Translations under genes and position numbers: made by a program
Assembly: GCA_947365245.1 (NCBI GenBank)
Contig: CANAWG010000004.1
Coordinates: forward strand, 62,001-126,000
Source: an uncultured Oscillibacter sp.
Lineage (GTDB): Bacteria; Bacillota; Clostridia; Oscillospirales; Oscillospiraceae
Direction: 5' to 3'
DNA: 64,000 bases
The notes under the pieces: generated by a model
Seen by the model: the letters and a program-made list of their open reading frames with translations, nothing else
Told to the model about the DNA's origin: nothing
Database searches by the model: none
Shown here: positions 33,291-42,098 of the stretch, piece by piece
Numbering within the stretch: the stretch's first letter is position 1
Layout of the letters: the number at the start of each line of letters is the position of its first letter

Positions 33291-35042
33291 ATGACCACCC
33301 GGGAGTTTCAGGAAAAATCCGCCCTTCAGATCTTTCTCTCCTACTTCAAGCCCCACCGGCGGCTGTTTCTTATGGATCTCAGCTGCGCGCTGATGATCTC
33401 CCTCATCGACCTGGCCTTTCCCTATGTCTCCCGCTGGTGCATGTACGAACTGCTGCCGGAGAGCGCCTATAAGACCTTTTTCGCTGTCATGGCGGTGGTG
33501 CTGGCGGCGTTTGCCCTCCGGGCGCTGCTGACCTACGTCATCTGCTACTGGGGCCACACCTTCGGCATCCTGGTGGAGGCGGACATCCGCCGGGACCTCT
33601 TCCGCCACATGCAGGAGCTGAGCTTCGACTACTTTGACCGCAACCGCACGGGCCAGCTCATGAGCAGGCTCACGGCGGACCTTTTCGACATCACGGAGCT
33701 GGCCCACCATGGCCCGGAGGACGTGTTCATCTCCGGCGTCACCATCGTGGGGGCGCTGGCGGTCATGTTCACCATCCAGTGGCGGCTGGCCCTGGTAATC
33801 GCCGTGATATTGCCGGTGTTCTTCGCCGTGGTGTGGATGTGCCGACGGTCCATGCAGGAGGCCTCCCGGCGTGTGAAGCAGCGCACCGCCGTCATCAACG
33901 CCGACATCGAGTCCGGCCTCTCCGGCATCCGCACCGCCAAGGCCTTTGCCAACGAGGAGACGGAGCTCAGAAAGTTCGAGACCTCCAACGACAGCTTCAA
34001 GACCTCCAAGCGCCAGTTCCACAGGGCCATGGGCTGGTTCAACGCGGTGATGGAGTTCTTCCTGTGCATCCTCTCCGCCGCGGTCATCGCCGCCGGGGGT
34101 TTCCTCATCATGCGGGGGCAGATGGACACCGTGGACCTCATCACCTTCAGTTTGTATATCACCACTTTCGTCAACCCCGTCCGCAAGCTCTCCACTTTCG
34201 CCGAGCTGTTCGCCAACGGCGCGGCGGGCCTGGGCCGCTTCATCGAGCTCATGCGCACGGAGCCCGCCATGCGGGACGCCCCGGACGCCAAAGTGCTCTC
34301 CCGGGTGGAGGGCCGCATCGACGTGGACCACGTGAGCTTTGCCTACCAGGACGACCTGGCCGTCCTCCACGACGTGGACCTCCACATCCGCCCCGGGGAG
34401 ACCGTGGCGGTGGTGGGCCCCTCCGGCGGGGGGAAGTCCACGTTATGCCAGCTGATCCCCCGGTTCTACGACGTGACGGAGGGAGCCATCCGCATTGACG
34501 GGGAGGACGTGCGCCAGGTGACCCAGGAGTCCCTGCGGCAGAACGTGGGCGTGGTGCAGCAGGACGTGTTCCTCTTCGCCGCCAGCATTCTGGAGAACAT
34601 CCGCTACGGCCGCCCCGGGGCCTCCGAGGAGGAGGTGGCCCAGGCGGCGAAGCTGGCGGAGATCTACGACGACATCGTCGCCATGCCCGAGGGGTTCAAC
34701 ACCTACGTGGGGGAGCGGGGGGCCCTGCTCTCCGGCGGGCAGAAGCAGCGGATCTCCATCGCCCGCATCTTTTTAAAGAACCCGCCGGTGCTGATCCTGG
34801 ACGAGGCCACCTCCGCCCTGGACAGTGTGACGGAGGCCAAGCTCCAGGAGACCTTTGAAAAGCTCTCAAAGGGCCGCACCACCATCATCATCGCCCACCG
34901 CCTCTCCACCGTGCGCAACGCCGACCGCATCGCCGTGGTGGAGGAGGGCCGCATCGCCGAGCTGGGCTCCCATGAGGAGCTGATGGCAAAGGACGGGGCC
35001 TACGCCGCCCTGGTCCGCACCCAGGAGCTGCGCCATGGATAA
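33291..35042 (+). CDS. ABC transporter, fused permease and ATP-binding protein (exporter type)
   Basis: 583 residues. Six membrane helices in the first 310 residues with the coupling region DIRRDLFRHMQELSFDYFD, then an ATPase with Walker A GPSGGGKSTL, Q-loop VGVVQQDVFLF, signature LLSGGQKQRISIAR, Walker B VLILDEATSALDS and a switch histidine in IIIAHRLSTV. Half-transporter of the MsbA/LmrA type; substrate unknown. Start ATG 33291 with AAGGAG 10 nt upstream. Overlaps ylmH by 8 bp. Confidence 0.93.
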   Translation: MTTREFQEKSALQIFLSYFKPHRRLFLMDLSCALMISLIDLAFPYVSRWCMYELLPESAYKTFFAVMAVVLAAFALRALLTYVICYWGHTFGILVEADIRRDLFRHMQELSFDYFDRNRTGQLMSRLTADLFDITELAHHGPEDVFISGVTIVGALAVMFTIQWRLALVIAVILPVFFAVVWMCRRSMQEASRRVKQRTAVINADIESGLSGIRTAKAFANEETELRKFETSNDSFKTSKRQFHRAMGWFNAVMEFFLCILSAAVIAAGGFLIMRGQMDTVDLITFSLYITTFVNPVRKLSTFAELFANGAAGLGRFIELMRTEPAMRDAPDAKVLSRVEGRIDVDHVSFAYQDDLAVLHDVDLHIRPGETVAVVGPSGGGKSTLCQLIPRFYDVTEGAIRIDGEDVRQVTQESLRQNVGVVQQDVFLFAASILENIRYGRPGASEEEVAQAAKLAEIYDDIVAMPEGFNTYVGERGALLSGGQKQRISIARIFLKNPPVLILDEATSALDSVTEAKLQETFEKLSKGRTTIIIAHRLSTVRNADRIAVVEEGRIAELGSHEELMAKDGAYAALVRTQELRHG

Positions 35043-35832
35043 GGGGGCGCTGCTGGACCGCCTGGGGGCCGCCGGAGAGGACCGGCTGGTGCTGGCGAAG
35101 ATCCTGGACCGGGCGGAGCAGGCCGGCGCCCGGAATATCCCCGCCGCCACGGACTTTCTCTCCCCCGCCCAGCAGGCCCAGGCCGCCGACCTCCTGCGCC
35201 TGGCGGGCTTTCCGGAGACGGGGTATACCGCCCTGGGGGGCTGCGAGGGGGCGGAGCGGCGCTTGCTCCTCTTCCTGCCGGACTGGCTGGAGATGGAGGA
35301 CGCGGAGTCCCAGAGTCCCATCCGGTGTCTGCGGGCGGCTTTCCGGGAGGAATACCACCTGACCCACCGGGATTTTCTGGGGAGCCTCATGGGCATGGGG
35401 ATCGTCCGGGAGAAGGTGGGGGATATCCTGGTGGGGCCGGACAGCGCCGACCTCATCGTCCTGGACACCGTGGCAGACTTTCTGCTGGGGAGCTGGGACA
35501 GCGCCGGGCGGGCGAAGCTCACCGTCTCCGCCATTGAGCCGGGGAATCTCCACATCCCCCAGGTACAGTGCCGGGAGGTGCGGGACACCGTGTCCTCCCT
35601 GCGGCTGGACGCCGTGGCCTCCTCCGGCTTCCGGATGGCCCGGGGCAGGGCCGCCGCCCTCATCGAGAGCGGCAGGGTCCAGGTGAACTGGCGGGAGTGC
35701 GTGAAGCCGGACAAGCTCCTGGCGGCGGGGGACACGGTCTCCGCCCGGGGCTTTGGGAAATTCGTGCTCAGCGAGGTGGGCGGCGTGACGAAAAAGGGCC
35801 GCACGTCCATTTTGCTGAAAGTCTATATCTGA
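35035..35832 (+). CDS. ylmH: YlmH/RqcP2-like S4-domain RNA-binding protein
   Basis: 265 residues. N-terminal part with FLSPAQQAQAADLL and REEYHLTHRDFLGSLMGMGI, the YlmH core domain with GDILVGPDSADLIVLDTVADF, and a C-terminal S4 domain (LDAVASSGFRMARGRAAALI, VNWRECVKPDKLLAAGD). In Bacillus the homologue acts in ribosome-associated quality control. Its usual neighbours are cell-division genes; here it overlaps an ABC exporter. Start ATG 35035 with AGGAG 7 nt upstream. Confidence 0.9.
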   Translation: MDKGALLDRLGAAGEDRLVLAKILDRAEQAGARNIPAATDFLSPAQQAQAADLLRLAGFPETGYTALGGCEGAERRLLLFLPDWLEMEDAESQSPIRCLRAAFREEYHLTHRDFLGSLMGMGIVREKVGDILVGPDSADLIVLDTVADFLLGSWDSAGRAKLTVSAIEPGNLHIPQVQCREVRDTVSSLRLDAVASSGFRMARGRAAALIESGRVQVNWRECVKPDKLLAAGDTVSARGFGKFVLSEVGGVTKKGRTSILLKVYI

Positions 35833-35844
35833 GGAGTGCGCGCC

Positions 35845-36066
35845 ATGCTGGAATACGAGTTTGAAACGGTTCAATGCGACTACGGCGCCGGGTACAGCCT
35901 CTTCGGCGGCTTCGGCCTGGAGACGGACGGACACCGGGAGGCCATCCTCCGCCGGGCGGCGGAGGGCTGGCGGTACGCCGGTTTTGTGCCCGCAAAGCAG
36001 CGGGACGGGGGATACATCGAGAGCATTGACCTGGTATTTGAGCGGGAGACGGGGGACAAGCCATGA
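35845..36066 (+). CDS. DUF4177-like small protein
   Basis: 73 residues: LEYEFETVQCDYG at the start, then HREAILRRAAEGWRYAGFVP and SIDLVFERE, the alpha-beta pattern of DUF4177. Start ATG 35845 with GAGGAG 8 nt upstream. Ends with a 4-bp overlap into the next gene. Function unknown. Confidence 0.8.
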   Translation: MLEYEFETVQCDYGAGYSLFGGFGLETDGHREAILRRAAEGWRYAGFVPAKQRDGGYIESIDLVFERETGDKP

Positions 36067-36281
36067 CGAAGGAACAGATTGACCGCATCAACGCCCTGGC
36101 CCGGAAAGCCAAGACCCGGTCGGGGCTGACGGAGGCGGAAAAAGAGGAGCAGGCCGTCCTCCGCCGGGCTTATATCGACTCGGTACTGGGCAATCTCAGG
36201 GGCCAGCTGGACAACACCGTCATCGTGGACGAGAAAGGGCATAGACGCAGGCTGAAAGAGCGGAAAAAAGAGGGGGAGTGA
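36063..36281 (+). CDS. DUF896 (YnzC-like) protein
   Basis: 72 residues. Recognised by the start EQIDRINALARKAKTRSGLT and by EEQAVLRRAYIDSVLGNLRG. Bacillus YnzC is a small helical protein linked to the SOS region; the role here is unknown. Starts in an ATGA overlap with the previous gene. Confidence 0.88.
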   Translation: MTKEQIDRINALARKAKTRSGLTEAEKEEQAVLRRAYIDSVLGNLRGQLDNTVIVDEKGHRRRLKERKKEGE

Positions 36282-36284
36282 AAG

Positions 36285-37508
36285 GTGGCAGACAAGAGAA
36301 AGAACAATCAGGATGACAGCTGGCTTTCCTGGGCGCTGATTATCCTCCTCTTCGTGGTGGGAGCCTGGCCCGTGGCGCTGCTGTTTTTGTTCATCAAGCT
36401 CTTTGGAGACGATGAAAAGGAGAAGCGGGCGGCGGTGCCGCCCCTGCAAAAGCCCGCCCAGTCCCAGGGAAGACAGCCCCTGGTAAAGCCGGGGCTGGCG
36501 GGCCAGGCCGCCGCCCGGAGTGCGGCGAAGCGGACGGCCCAGGAGGACCGGGCCCGGACCGCTATGAAAAAAGCCGCCAAGTCCCCCAAGGTGAAGAAGT
36601 CCAACGCCCGGCTTTTGAAGATCGCCGGCGCTATTCTGGCCTTTTTCGGGTGCATGACCGCGGGGGCCGCATTTCAGGACGCGCTGTTCTTCGCTCTGGA
36701 CGGCCTGCGGTACTGGCTGCCGGAGATGCTCCAGGCCCTGGCTTTCCTGGTGGGGGGCGGGGCCATGCTGTACAGCGGCTTTTCCATGGACCGCCAGCTG
36801 CGGCGCTTCGCCAAGTACCTCTCCGTCATGGGGGACCGGGAGGCGGTGCCCGTGGAGGAGCTGGCCCGGACCCTGGGCTATTCCGAGAACCGGGTGGAGA
36901 AAGACCTCCAGAAGATGATCGACAAGGGATACTTCGGCGGCAAGGCGTATTTGAACGTGGAGCTGGGCTACCTCTTCCGCAGCGGTCAGGCCGGGGCGGA
37001 GTGGAGCCAAAAGCAGCGGGAGGCCGCCGTCCAGCCCCCGCCGCCCAAGGAGGCGGAGGAGGGGTACTCCGGCATCCTGCGGAACATCCGCCGGGCCAAC
37101 GACGACATCGCCGACCCCGTCCTCTCCGCCAAGATCGACCGTTTGGAGGAGATCACCGCCAAAATCTTCCGGGCGGTGGAGGAAGACCCGGGCAAGCGGG
37201 ACAAGATCGACACGTTTTTAAACTACTACCTGCCCACCACCCAGAAGCTGCTGGACTCCTACGCCCAGTTTGAATCCGCCGGGGTGGAGGGGGAGAACCT
37301 GCGCCAGGCCAAGGCGCGGATTGAGAGCACCATGGACGCCATCGTCAGGGGCTTTGAGCACCAGCTGGACGAGCTGTACAAGGCCGACGCCCTGGATGTG
37401 GACAGCGACATCCGGGTGATGGAGCACATGCTCCGCCGGGACACCGCCACCGCGGAGGACGACTTCGGGCTGAACGGCGGAACTGCCGTGCAGGAGGATG
37501 AATCGTGA
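36285..37508 (+). CDS. XpaC-like (5-bromo-4-chloroindolyl phosphate hydrolysis family) membrane protein
   Basis: 407 residues: one membrane helix near residues 14-35, a basic linker, two more helices near 110-160, then a DNA-binding-like winged segment (VEELARTLGYSENRVEKDL) and the XpaC domain (AKIDRLEEITAKIFRAVEE, FLNYYLPTTQKLLDSY). Despite the name the family's biochemical role is unclear; it is linked to tellurite/TelA proteins elsewhere, but no telA is next to it here. Start GTG 36285. Confidence 0.82.
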   Translation: MADKRKNNQDDSWLSWALIILLFVVGAWPVALLFLFIKLFGDDEKEKRAAVPPLQKPAQSQGRQPLVKPGLAGQAAARSAAKRTAQEDRARTAMKKAAKSPKVKKSNARLLKIAGAILAFFGCMTAGAAFQDALFFALDGLRYWLPEMLQALAFLVGGGAMLYSGFSMDRQLRRFAKYLSVMGDREAVPVEELARTLGYSENRVEKDLQKMIDKGYFGGKAYLNVELGYLFRSGQAGAEWSQKQREAAVQPPPPKEAEEGYSGILRNIRRANDDIADPVLSAKIDRLEEITAKIFRAVEEDPGKRDKIDTFLNYYLPTTQKLLDSYAQFESAGVEGENLRQAKARIESTMDAIVRGFEHQLDELYKADALDVDSDIRVMEHMLRRDTATAEDDFGLNGGTAVQEDES

Positions 37509-38017
37509 AAAAGAGGAAGATTGCCGTCCCCGCGGCGCTGGTTCTGGCGGCGGTTCTCCTCTGGGGCGGCGGGAGACGGGGCCCCGTCACCGTGGCACTG
37601 AACGGGGAGGAGGCCCCGGTGACGTTGACGGAGGACGAACACGTCTATCTGACGGTGGACCCCGTCACGGTCACGGCCACGGGGGCGGTGGCCACCCTGC
37701 ACAAGGAGGGGATCCCCCAGATCGGCTACGGAGACCGGTACTATATTGCCCGAAGAGCACACCACAGCGGCCGGGAGTGGACGGAGGTCCCCTGGCTGGA
37801 CAGCGAGGGTCCGTCCTGGTGGATGTCGTTGACCATCATGGGGCTTGACCCGGACGGCGAACCGGATCTGGCCCACAGGGAGAGCGATCTGCCGATGGAC
37901 TGGACGGATATCTACGGCCCCCTGGAGCCGGGGAAGTATCTCCTTGTCAAGGAGGTCGTGGACCCGGACGACCGCTCGAACGGCCGGTACATCGGGGCGG
38001 CTTTCACCGTGAAATGA
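37505..38017 (+). CDS. Secreted Ig-like-domain protein, unknown function
   Basis: 170 residues with a signal-anchor-like N-terminus (KIAVPAALVLAAVLLW) and a beta-rich domain whose end, YGPLEPGKYLLVKEV, matches the pattern of a bacterial Ig-like family. Start GTG 37505, overlapping the XpaC gene by 4 bp. Confidence 0.7.
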   Translation: MKKRKIAVPAALVLAAVLLWGGGRRGPVTVALNGEEAPVTLTEDEHVYLTVDPVTVTATGAVATLHKEGIPQIGYGDRYYIARRAHHSGREWTEVPWLDSEGPSWWMSLTIMGLDPDGEPDLAHRESDLPMDWTDIYGPLEPGKYLLVKEVVDPDDRSNGRYIGAAFTVK

Positions 38018-38027
38018 GCGCGGAAGA

Positions 38028-38056
38028 GGCGCGGGGGAACTTCCCCCGCGCCCTTT
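38028..38056 (+). terminator. Terminator of the ABC exporter/ylmH operon
   Basis: Perfect 10-bp stem GGCGCGGGGG / CCCCCGCGCC, loop AACTT, then CTTTTG. Confidence 0.85.
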
Positions 38057-38066
38057 TGCGCCGTAC

Positions 38067-38522
38067 TCAGTATTTCTTCTCCAGCCGCCGGTAGAAGTAC
38101 ACCCCCGCCCCGTACTGGACGATGAGATACGCCCCCAGAAACAGGATCACCAATCGGGCGTTCTCCACGATCTCCAGCGCGCCCAGCACGCCGAACACCA
38201 CGATGGACAGGGCGCAAAGCGCCATTCCCAGCAGCCACGCGTACCGCCCGGAGCGGTCCCGGAGCATGGACTTCCGCTCGTCCCGCAGCTCGATCTGCTC
38301 CTGTTCCAGGTATCTTTGGTATGAGTCGGCGGTCTCCAGCCTCGTCCATTTGAAGTATTTGCAGACCTGCATCAGACCGGGGCCGAAGAATGCGCCGAAG
38401 CACCCGAAGAGGATGCTGCCCAGGGGCGTATCCCAGAGGAGACCCGCGGCCAGGAAAATGAGGCTCAGGGCGATCATGCCCAGGGCGGGCCAGAGATAGC
38501 TTCTTTTCAAATCATGTTTCAC
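38067..38522 (-). CDS. Four-helix membrane protein paired with an XRE regulator
   Basis: 151 residues with hydrophobic segments near residues 10-30, 33-52, 95-115 and 122-142, and a charged cytoplasmic stretch between (ETADSYQRYLEQEQIELRDE). Overlaps the XRE stop by 4 bp, the common regulator plus small membrane protein arrangement. Function unknown. Confidence 0.78.
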   Translation of the reverse strand: MKHDLKRSYLWPALGMIALSLIFLAAGLLWDTPLGSILFGCFGAFFGPGLMQVCKYFKWTRLETADSYQRYLEQEQIELRDERKSMLRDRSGRYAWLLGMALCALSIVVFGVLGALEIVENARLVILFLGAYLIVQYGAGVYFYRRLEKKY

Positions 38523-38725
38523 AGGGCTTCGCTCCTTTCGTGAATAAAGATCTCCTCGATGGGCAGGCCAAAGAAGTCCGAGAGCGTAAAGGCCAGCTCC
38601 AGCGAGGGATTGTACCTGCCGTTTTCAATGGAGCTCACCGTTTGCCGGGACACCCGGATGGCCCGGGCAAAGTCCTCCTGGCTCAGTCCCCGGACCTTGC
38701 GCAGCTGCTCCACTCTGTTTTCCAT
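38519..38725 (-). CDS. XRE-family transcriptional regulator
   Basis: 68 residues, a minimal Cro/C1 helix-turn-helix: VEQLRKVRGLSQEDFARAI, VSRQTVSSIENGRYNPSLEL, ending FGLPIEEIFIHE. Start ATG 38725 with GGAGGT 6 nt upstream. Two operator-like palindromes flank its promoter, so autorepression is likely. Translationally coupled to a membrane protein. Confidence 0.9.
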   Translation of the reverse strand: MENRVEQLRKVRGLSQEDFARAIRVSRQTVSSIENGRYNPSLELAFTLSDFFGLPIEEIFIHERSEAL

Positions 38726-38745
38726 GGGATCACCTCCGAGAAAAT

Positions 38746-38805
38746 GTAAAGGCACCTTTACCATTGGTATACCACAGCGAGGAACGATTGTCAAGGTTCC
38801 TTTAC
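38746..38805 (-). promoter_or_regulatory. XRE promoter flanked by two related palindromes
   Basis: Minus-strand TTGACA (38794-38789), 17-bp spacer, TATACC (38771-38766). Palindrome GTAAAGG-TG-CCTTTAC (38761-38746) lies just after the -10; GTAAAGG-AA-CCTTGAC (38805-38790), one mismatch, covers the -35. Confidence 0.75.
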
Positions 38806-38817
38806 AAAAAACGGCGG

Positions 38818-38846
38818 TTGTTTTTTCGTCTGGGGTGTGGTATACT
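38818..38846 (+). promoter_or_regulatory. Sigma-A promoter of the zinc-binding lipoprotein gene
   Basis: TTGTTT, 17-bp spacer, TATACT. Confidence 0.7.
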
Positions 38847-38852
38847 CCTATT

Positions 38853-38867
38853 TGAAAATGATTCTCA
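38853..38867. promoter_or_regulatory. Fur-family (Zur/Fur/PerR) box
   Basis: TGAAAATGATTCTCA matches the 7-1-7 consensus TGATAATNATTATCA at all but two symmetric positions, and lies just after the -10 of a metal-binding lipoprotein gene. Zur is the likeliest regulator. Confidence 0.75.
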
Positions 38868-38888
38868 AATTGGAAAGAGGGACTGCGC

Positions 38889-39851
38889 TTGAGACGGATG
38901 ATTGCGCCGGCGCTGCTGTGCGCCCTTTTGCTGACGGGCTGCGCCCGGTTGGACCGGGAGCCCGCCGACCCAGAGAAGCTCCAGGTGGTGGCCACTATCT
39001 TCCCCGCCTACGACTTCGCCCGTGCCGCCGCCGGGGAGCTGGCGGAGGTGACGATGCTGCTGCCTCCGGGGGCGGAGAGCCACTCCTACGAGCCCACCCC
39101 GGCGGACATCCTGGCGGTGGAGGGCTGCGACCTCTTCGTGTACCTGGGGGGCGAGTCGGACCACTGGGTGGAGACGATCTTGGAAAACATCGACTTCCAG
39201 GGCCGGGCCCTGCGGATGGTGGACTGCGTGGAGCTTCTGGAGGAGGAGACTCGGGAGGGGATGCAGGCCGCTCCCGGCCACGACCACGAAAGCCACGACC
39301 ACGGTCCCGGCGAGGTGATGGAGATGGACGAGCACGTCTGGACCGCCCCTCAAAACGCCGCCGCCGTTACCCGGGCGGTGGGGGAGGCCCTGGCGGAGCT
39401 GGACGGCGCCCACGCCGGGGAGTACCGGGCCGCCGCCGGGGACTACGCCGCCAGGCTCACGGACCTGGACGGGCGCTTCGCCGCCTTTTTTGACGGCCTG
39501 GACCGCCGGACCGTGGTCTTCGGGGACCGCTTCCCCCTGCGCTACTTCGCCGCGGCCTACGATCTGGACTATTACGCCGCGTTCCCCGGCTGCGGGTCCC
39601 AGACGGAGCCCTCGGCGGCCACCGTGGCCTTTCTGACGGAGAAAGTCCGGACGGAGGCGCTGGGTACCGTGTGGTACATCGAGTTCTCCAACCACCTGGT
39701 GGCGGACAGCATCGCCGAGGCCGCCGGGGCGGAGACGGCCATGTTCCACACCTGCCACAACGTCTCCCGGGCGGAGGTGGAGGCGGGGGCCACCTACCTC
39801 TCCCTGATGGAGGGAAATCTGGAGACGCTGCGGGCCCGCGTGGGAACGTAA
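38889..39851 (+). CDS. znuA: Zinc/metal ABC transporter substrate-binding lipoprotein
   Basis: 320 residues: signal peptide and lipobox LTGC (Cys 18), cluster A-I fold with VATIFPAYDFARAAAGELA, HSYEPTPADI (metal His), a histidine-rich loop with HDHESHDHG, DEHVWTAPQNAAA (metal His) and FGDRFPLRYFAAAYDL (third site). Start TTG 38889 with AGAGGG 7 nt upstream gives a positively charged signal start; ATG 38898 is possible. No permease or ATPase gene is adjacent, so it must use components coded elsewhere. Probably repressed by a Fur-family protein. Confidence 0.9.
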   Translation: MRRMIAPALLCALLLTGCARLDREPADPEKLQVVATIFPAYDFARAAAGELAEVTMLLPPGAESHSYEPTPADILAVEGCDLFVYLGGESDHWVETILENIDFQGRALRMVDCVELLEEETREGMQAAPGHDHESHDHGPGEVMEMDEHVWTAPQNAAAVTRAVGEALAELDGAHAGEYRAAAGDYAARLTDLDGRFAAFFDGLDRRTVVFGDRFPLRYFAAAYDLDYYAAFPGCGSQTEPSAATVAFLTEKVRTEALGTVWYIEFSNHLVADSIAEAAGAETAMFHTCHNVSRAEVEAGATYLSLMEGNLETLRARVGT

Positions 39852-39876
39852 TCCATAAGAACTCGCAAATTTTTTC

Positions 39877-39905
39877 TTGCCTGCGGAGACAGTTTCCCGT
39901 ATAAT
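39877..39905 (+). promoter_or_regulatory. Sigma-A promoter of the DUF1576 gene
   Basis: TTGCCT, 17-bp spacer, TATAAT. Confidence 0.8.
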
Positions 39906-39938
39906 GAACAGGAAGAAACAGGAAGAGGGGGTCCTGGC

Positions 39939-41306
39939 GTGCAGAACCGCTACGAGAAGATTTTCCCCGGCACCATCGCTGTCTCCGGCATTATGATCCT
40001 CCTGGGCGTCCTGCTGGGCGATCCGCGGGAGATTCCCATGGGGCTCTACCACATCGTCACCATGCAGGACCTGCTGATTACGGACTACGTGGCCATCGGC
40101 GGCGTGGGGGCGGCGCTGGTGAACTCCGGCCTTGTGATGGTGCTGTCCATCTGCCTCATCAAGCTCTCCAAGGACCCGTTTAACGGCTTTACCATGGTGG
40201 AGATGGGCCTGATGGCGGGCTTCTCCCTGTTTGGGAAGAACCTCTTCAATATCTGGCCCATCATCCTGGGCACCTGGCTGTATGCCAAGTACCAAAAGGA
40301 GCCCTTCTCCAGGCATGCCTCCGTGGCGCTGCTGGCCACGTCCCTGGCCCCTCTGGTGAGCTACATGGCGCTGGGCAGCGTCCACGCCAGCCTGCCCCTG
40401 GGGATTTTCACCGGCGTGGTCATCGGATTCATCCTGCCCTCTCTCTCCGCCTACACCTACAAGGTGCAAAACGGCATGAACCTCTACAACATGGGCTTCG
40501 CCTGCGGCCTCTTCGCCATGATGATCGTGCCCATTCTCACCGCGTTCGGCGACCATCCGGACTCCGCCATGTACTGGGCCACGGAGTACAACAGCACCTT
40601 TGCCATCATTCTGGGGATCCTCTGCGCCTCTTTCATCCTCACCGGCCTCTTCGGCACGGGGACGCCGGCCTGGGCCGTCTGGGCGGGATACCGGCGGCTG
40701 CTGTCCACCACCGGCCGGGCCCCCAGCGACTACCTGCGGATGTTCGGCGCCGGGCCGGTGCTGGTGAACACCGGCGTCAACGGCCTCATCGGCATGGCCT
40801 ATATTTTCCTCGTGGGCGGACAGCTCAACGGCCCTACCCTGGGGGGCATCTTCACCATCATGGGCTTCTCGGCTTTCGGAAAGCACGCCAGGAATATCAT
40901 CCCCGTCATGGCGGGCATCGCCCTGGGGGCCTATGGGATGCACTACACGCCGGACTACCCCGCCTTGCAGCTGGCGGGGCTCTTCGGCACCACCCTGGCC
41001 CCCATCTCCGGCCACTTCGGCTGGCCCTACGGCGTTTTGGCGGGGTTCATCCACTCCGCCCTGGTGCTCCAGACCGGCGGCCCCGTGGCGGGACTGAACC
41101 TCTATAACAACGGTTTTTCCGGCGGATTGATTGCCATCGTCCTCTATCCCACCGTCACGGCCATCGCCCGCCACCGCAACCCCAAGCTGCGGGACCAGGA
41201 CTACTACGACCTCTTCGAGGAGAGCGACCCCATCGATATCTCCCGCTGGCGCACGGAGCAGGCGGAGGAGGACCGGCAGGAGGAGCCGGAGTCCCCCGGC
41301 CAATAA
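39939..41306 (+). CDS. DUF1576 multi-pass membrane protein
   Basis: 455 residues with about ten or eleven hydrophobic segments. Two similar halves can be seen: GFTMVEMGLMAGFSLFGKN resembles GGIFTIMGFSAFGKHARN, and MNLYNMGFACGLFAMMIVP resembles LNLYNNGFSGGLIAIVLYP, so the fold is probably an inverted or direct internal repeat typical of transporters. The C-terminus is acidic. Start GTG 39939 behind GAGGGGG. No substrate known. Confidence 0.85.
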   Translation: MQNRYEKIFPGTIAVSGIMILLGVLLGDPREIPMGLYHIVTMQDLLITDYVAIGGVGAALVNSGLVMVLSICLIKLSKDPFNGFTMVEMGLMAGFSLFGKNLFNIWPIILGTWLYAKYQKEPFSRHASVALLATSLAPLVSYMALGSVHASLPLGIFTGVVIGFILPSLSAYTYKVQNGMNLYNMGFACGLFAMMIVPILTAFGDHPDSAMYWATEYNSTFAIILGILCASFILTGLFGTGTPAWAVWAGYRRLLSTTGRAPSDYLRMFGAGPVLVNTGVNGLIGMAYIFLVGGQLNGPTLGGIFTIMGFSAFGKHARNIIPVMAGIALGAYGMHYTPDYPALQLAGLFGTTLAPISGHFGWPYGVLAGFIHSALVLQTGGPVAGLNLYNNGFSGGLIAIVLYPTVTAIARHRNPKLRDQDYYDLFEESDPIDISRWRTEQAEEDRQEEPESPGQ

Positions 41307-41426
41307 GGCGGGAGGCCCCGCGGCCGGCCGCCCTGTCAGAGCTTGGATAAGGTTTGAACAAACCGTGAAATTTCCCCCGAATTTCTAAATTTGTTGTATT
41401 TGCAACTAGAAATTTTCCGGACATCC

Positions 41427-41435
41427 TGCTATACT
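41427..41435 (+). promoter_or_regulatory. Extended -10 promoter of the rubrerythrin gene
   Basis: TGCTATACT. Upstream, AATTTCTA (41380-41387) and TAGAAATT (41407-41414) form an inverted repeat that could bind a regulator of oxidative stress. Confidence 0.6.
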
Positions 41436-41503
41436 TGCCTCAGTCCATAAGGGGAGAAGAAACCCCAAATCAAACAATTTTCACATTTTGAGGAGGAATA
41501 TTC

Positions 41504-42046
41504 ATGAAAAAGTGGGTTTGCCAGGTTTGCGGCTATGTGTACGAGGGAGCCAATCCCCCCGAGAAGTGCCCCCAGTGCGGCGTGGGCCCCGAGAAGTTCA
41601 GCGAGCAGAAGGGTGAGATGAGCTGGGCCGCCGAGCACGTGGTGGGCGTGGCCAAGGGCGTGGATCCCGAGATCATCGAGGGTCTGCGGGCCAACTTCTC
41701 CGGCGAGTGCACCGAGGTGGGCATGTACCTGGCCATGGCCCGTGTGGCCCATCGCGAGGGCTATCCCGAGATCGGCCTGTACTGGGAGAAGGCCGCTTAT
41801 GAGGAGGCCGAGCACGCCGCCAAGTTCGCGGAGCTCCTGGGCGAGGTTGTGACCGACTCCACCAAGAGAAATTTGGAGATGCGCGTTGAGGCCGAGAACG
41901 GCGCCACCGCCGGCAAGTTCGAGCTGGCCAAGAAGGCCAAGGCCCTGAACCTGGACGCCATCCATGACACCGTCCACGAGATGGCCCGGGACGAGGCCCG
42001 CCACGGCAAGGCTTTCGAGGGCCTGCTGAAGCGTTACTTCGGCTAA
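41504..42046 (+). CDS. Reverse rubrerythrin (rubredoxin-first)
   Basis: 180 residues. N-terminal rubredoxin-like iron site [10 protein letters not shown] and [11 protein letters not shown], followed by the four-helix diiron domain with [40 protein letters not shown] and [13 protein letters not shown]. In normal rubrerythrin the rubredoxin part is at the C-terminus. Reduces hydrogen peroxide and oxygen in anaerobes. Start ATG 41504 behind GAGGAGG. Monocistronic with a strong terminator. Confidence 0.95.
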   Translation: MKKWVCQVCGYVYEGANPPEKCPQCGVGPEKFSEQKGEMSWAAEHVVGVAKGVDPEIIEGLRANFSGECTEVGMYLAMARVAHREGYPEIGLYWEKAAYEEAEHAAKFAELLGEVVTDSTKRNLEMRVEAENGATAGKFELAKKAKALNLDAIHDTVHEMARDEARHGKAFEGLLKRYFG

Positions 42047-42056
42047 GCAAAGCGAA

Positions 42057-42088
42057 AAAAGCGGGAGGGGAAAGCCCCTCCCGCTTTT
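42057..42088. terminator. Bidirectional terminator between rubrerythrin and nicotinamidase genes
   Basis: Perfect 14-bp stem AAAAGCGGGAGGGG / CCCCTCCCGCTTTT, loop AAAG. Confidence 0.93.
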
Positions 42089-42098
42089 CTTGCGCTTT

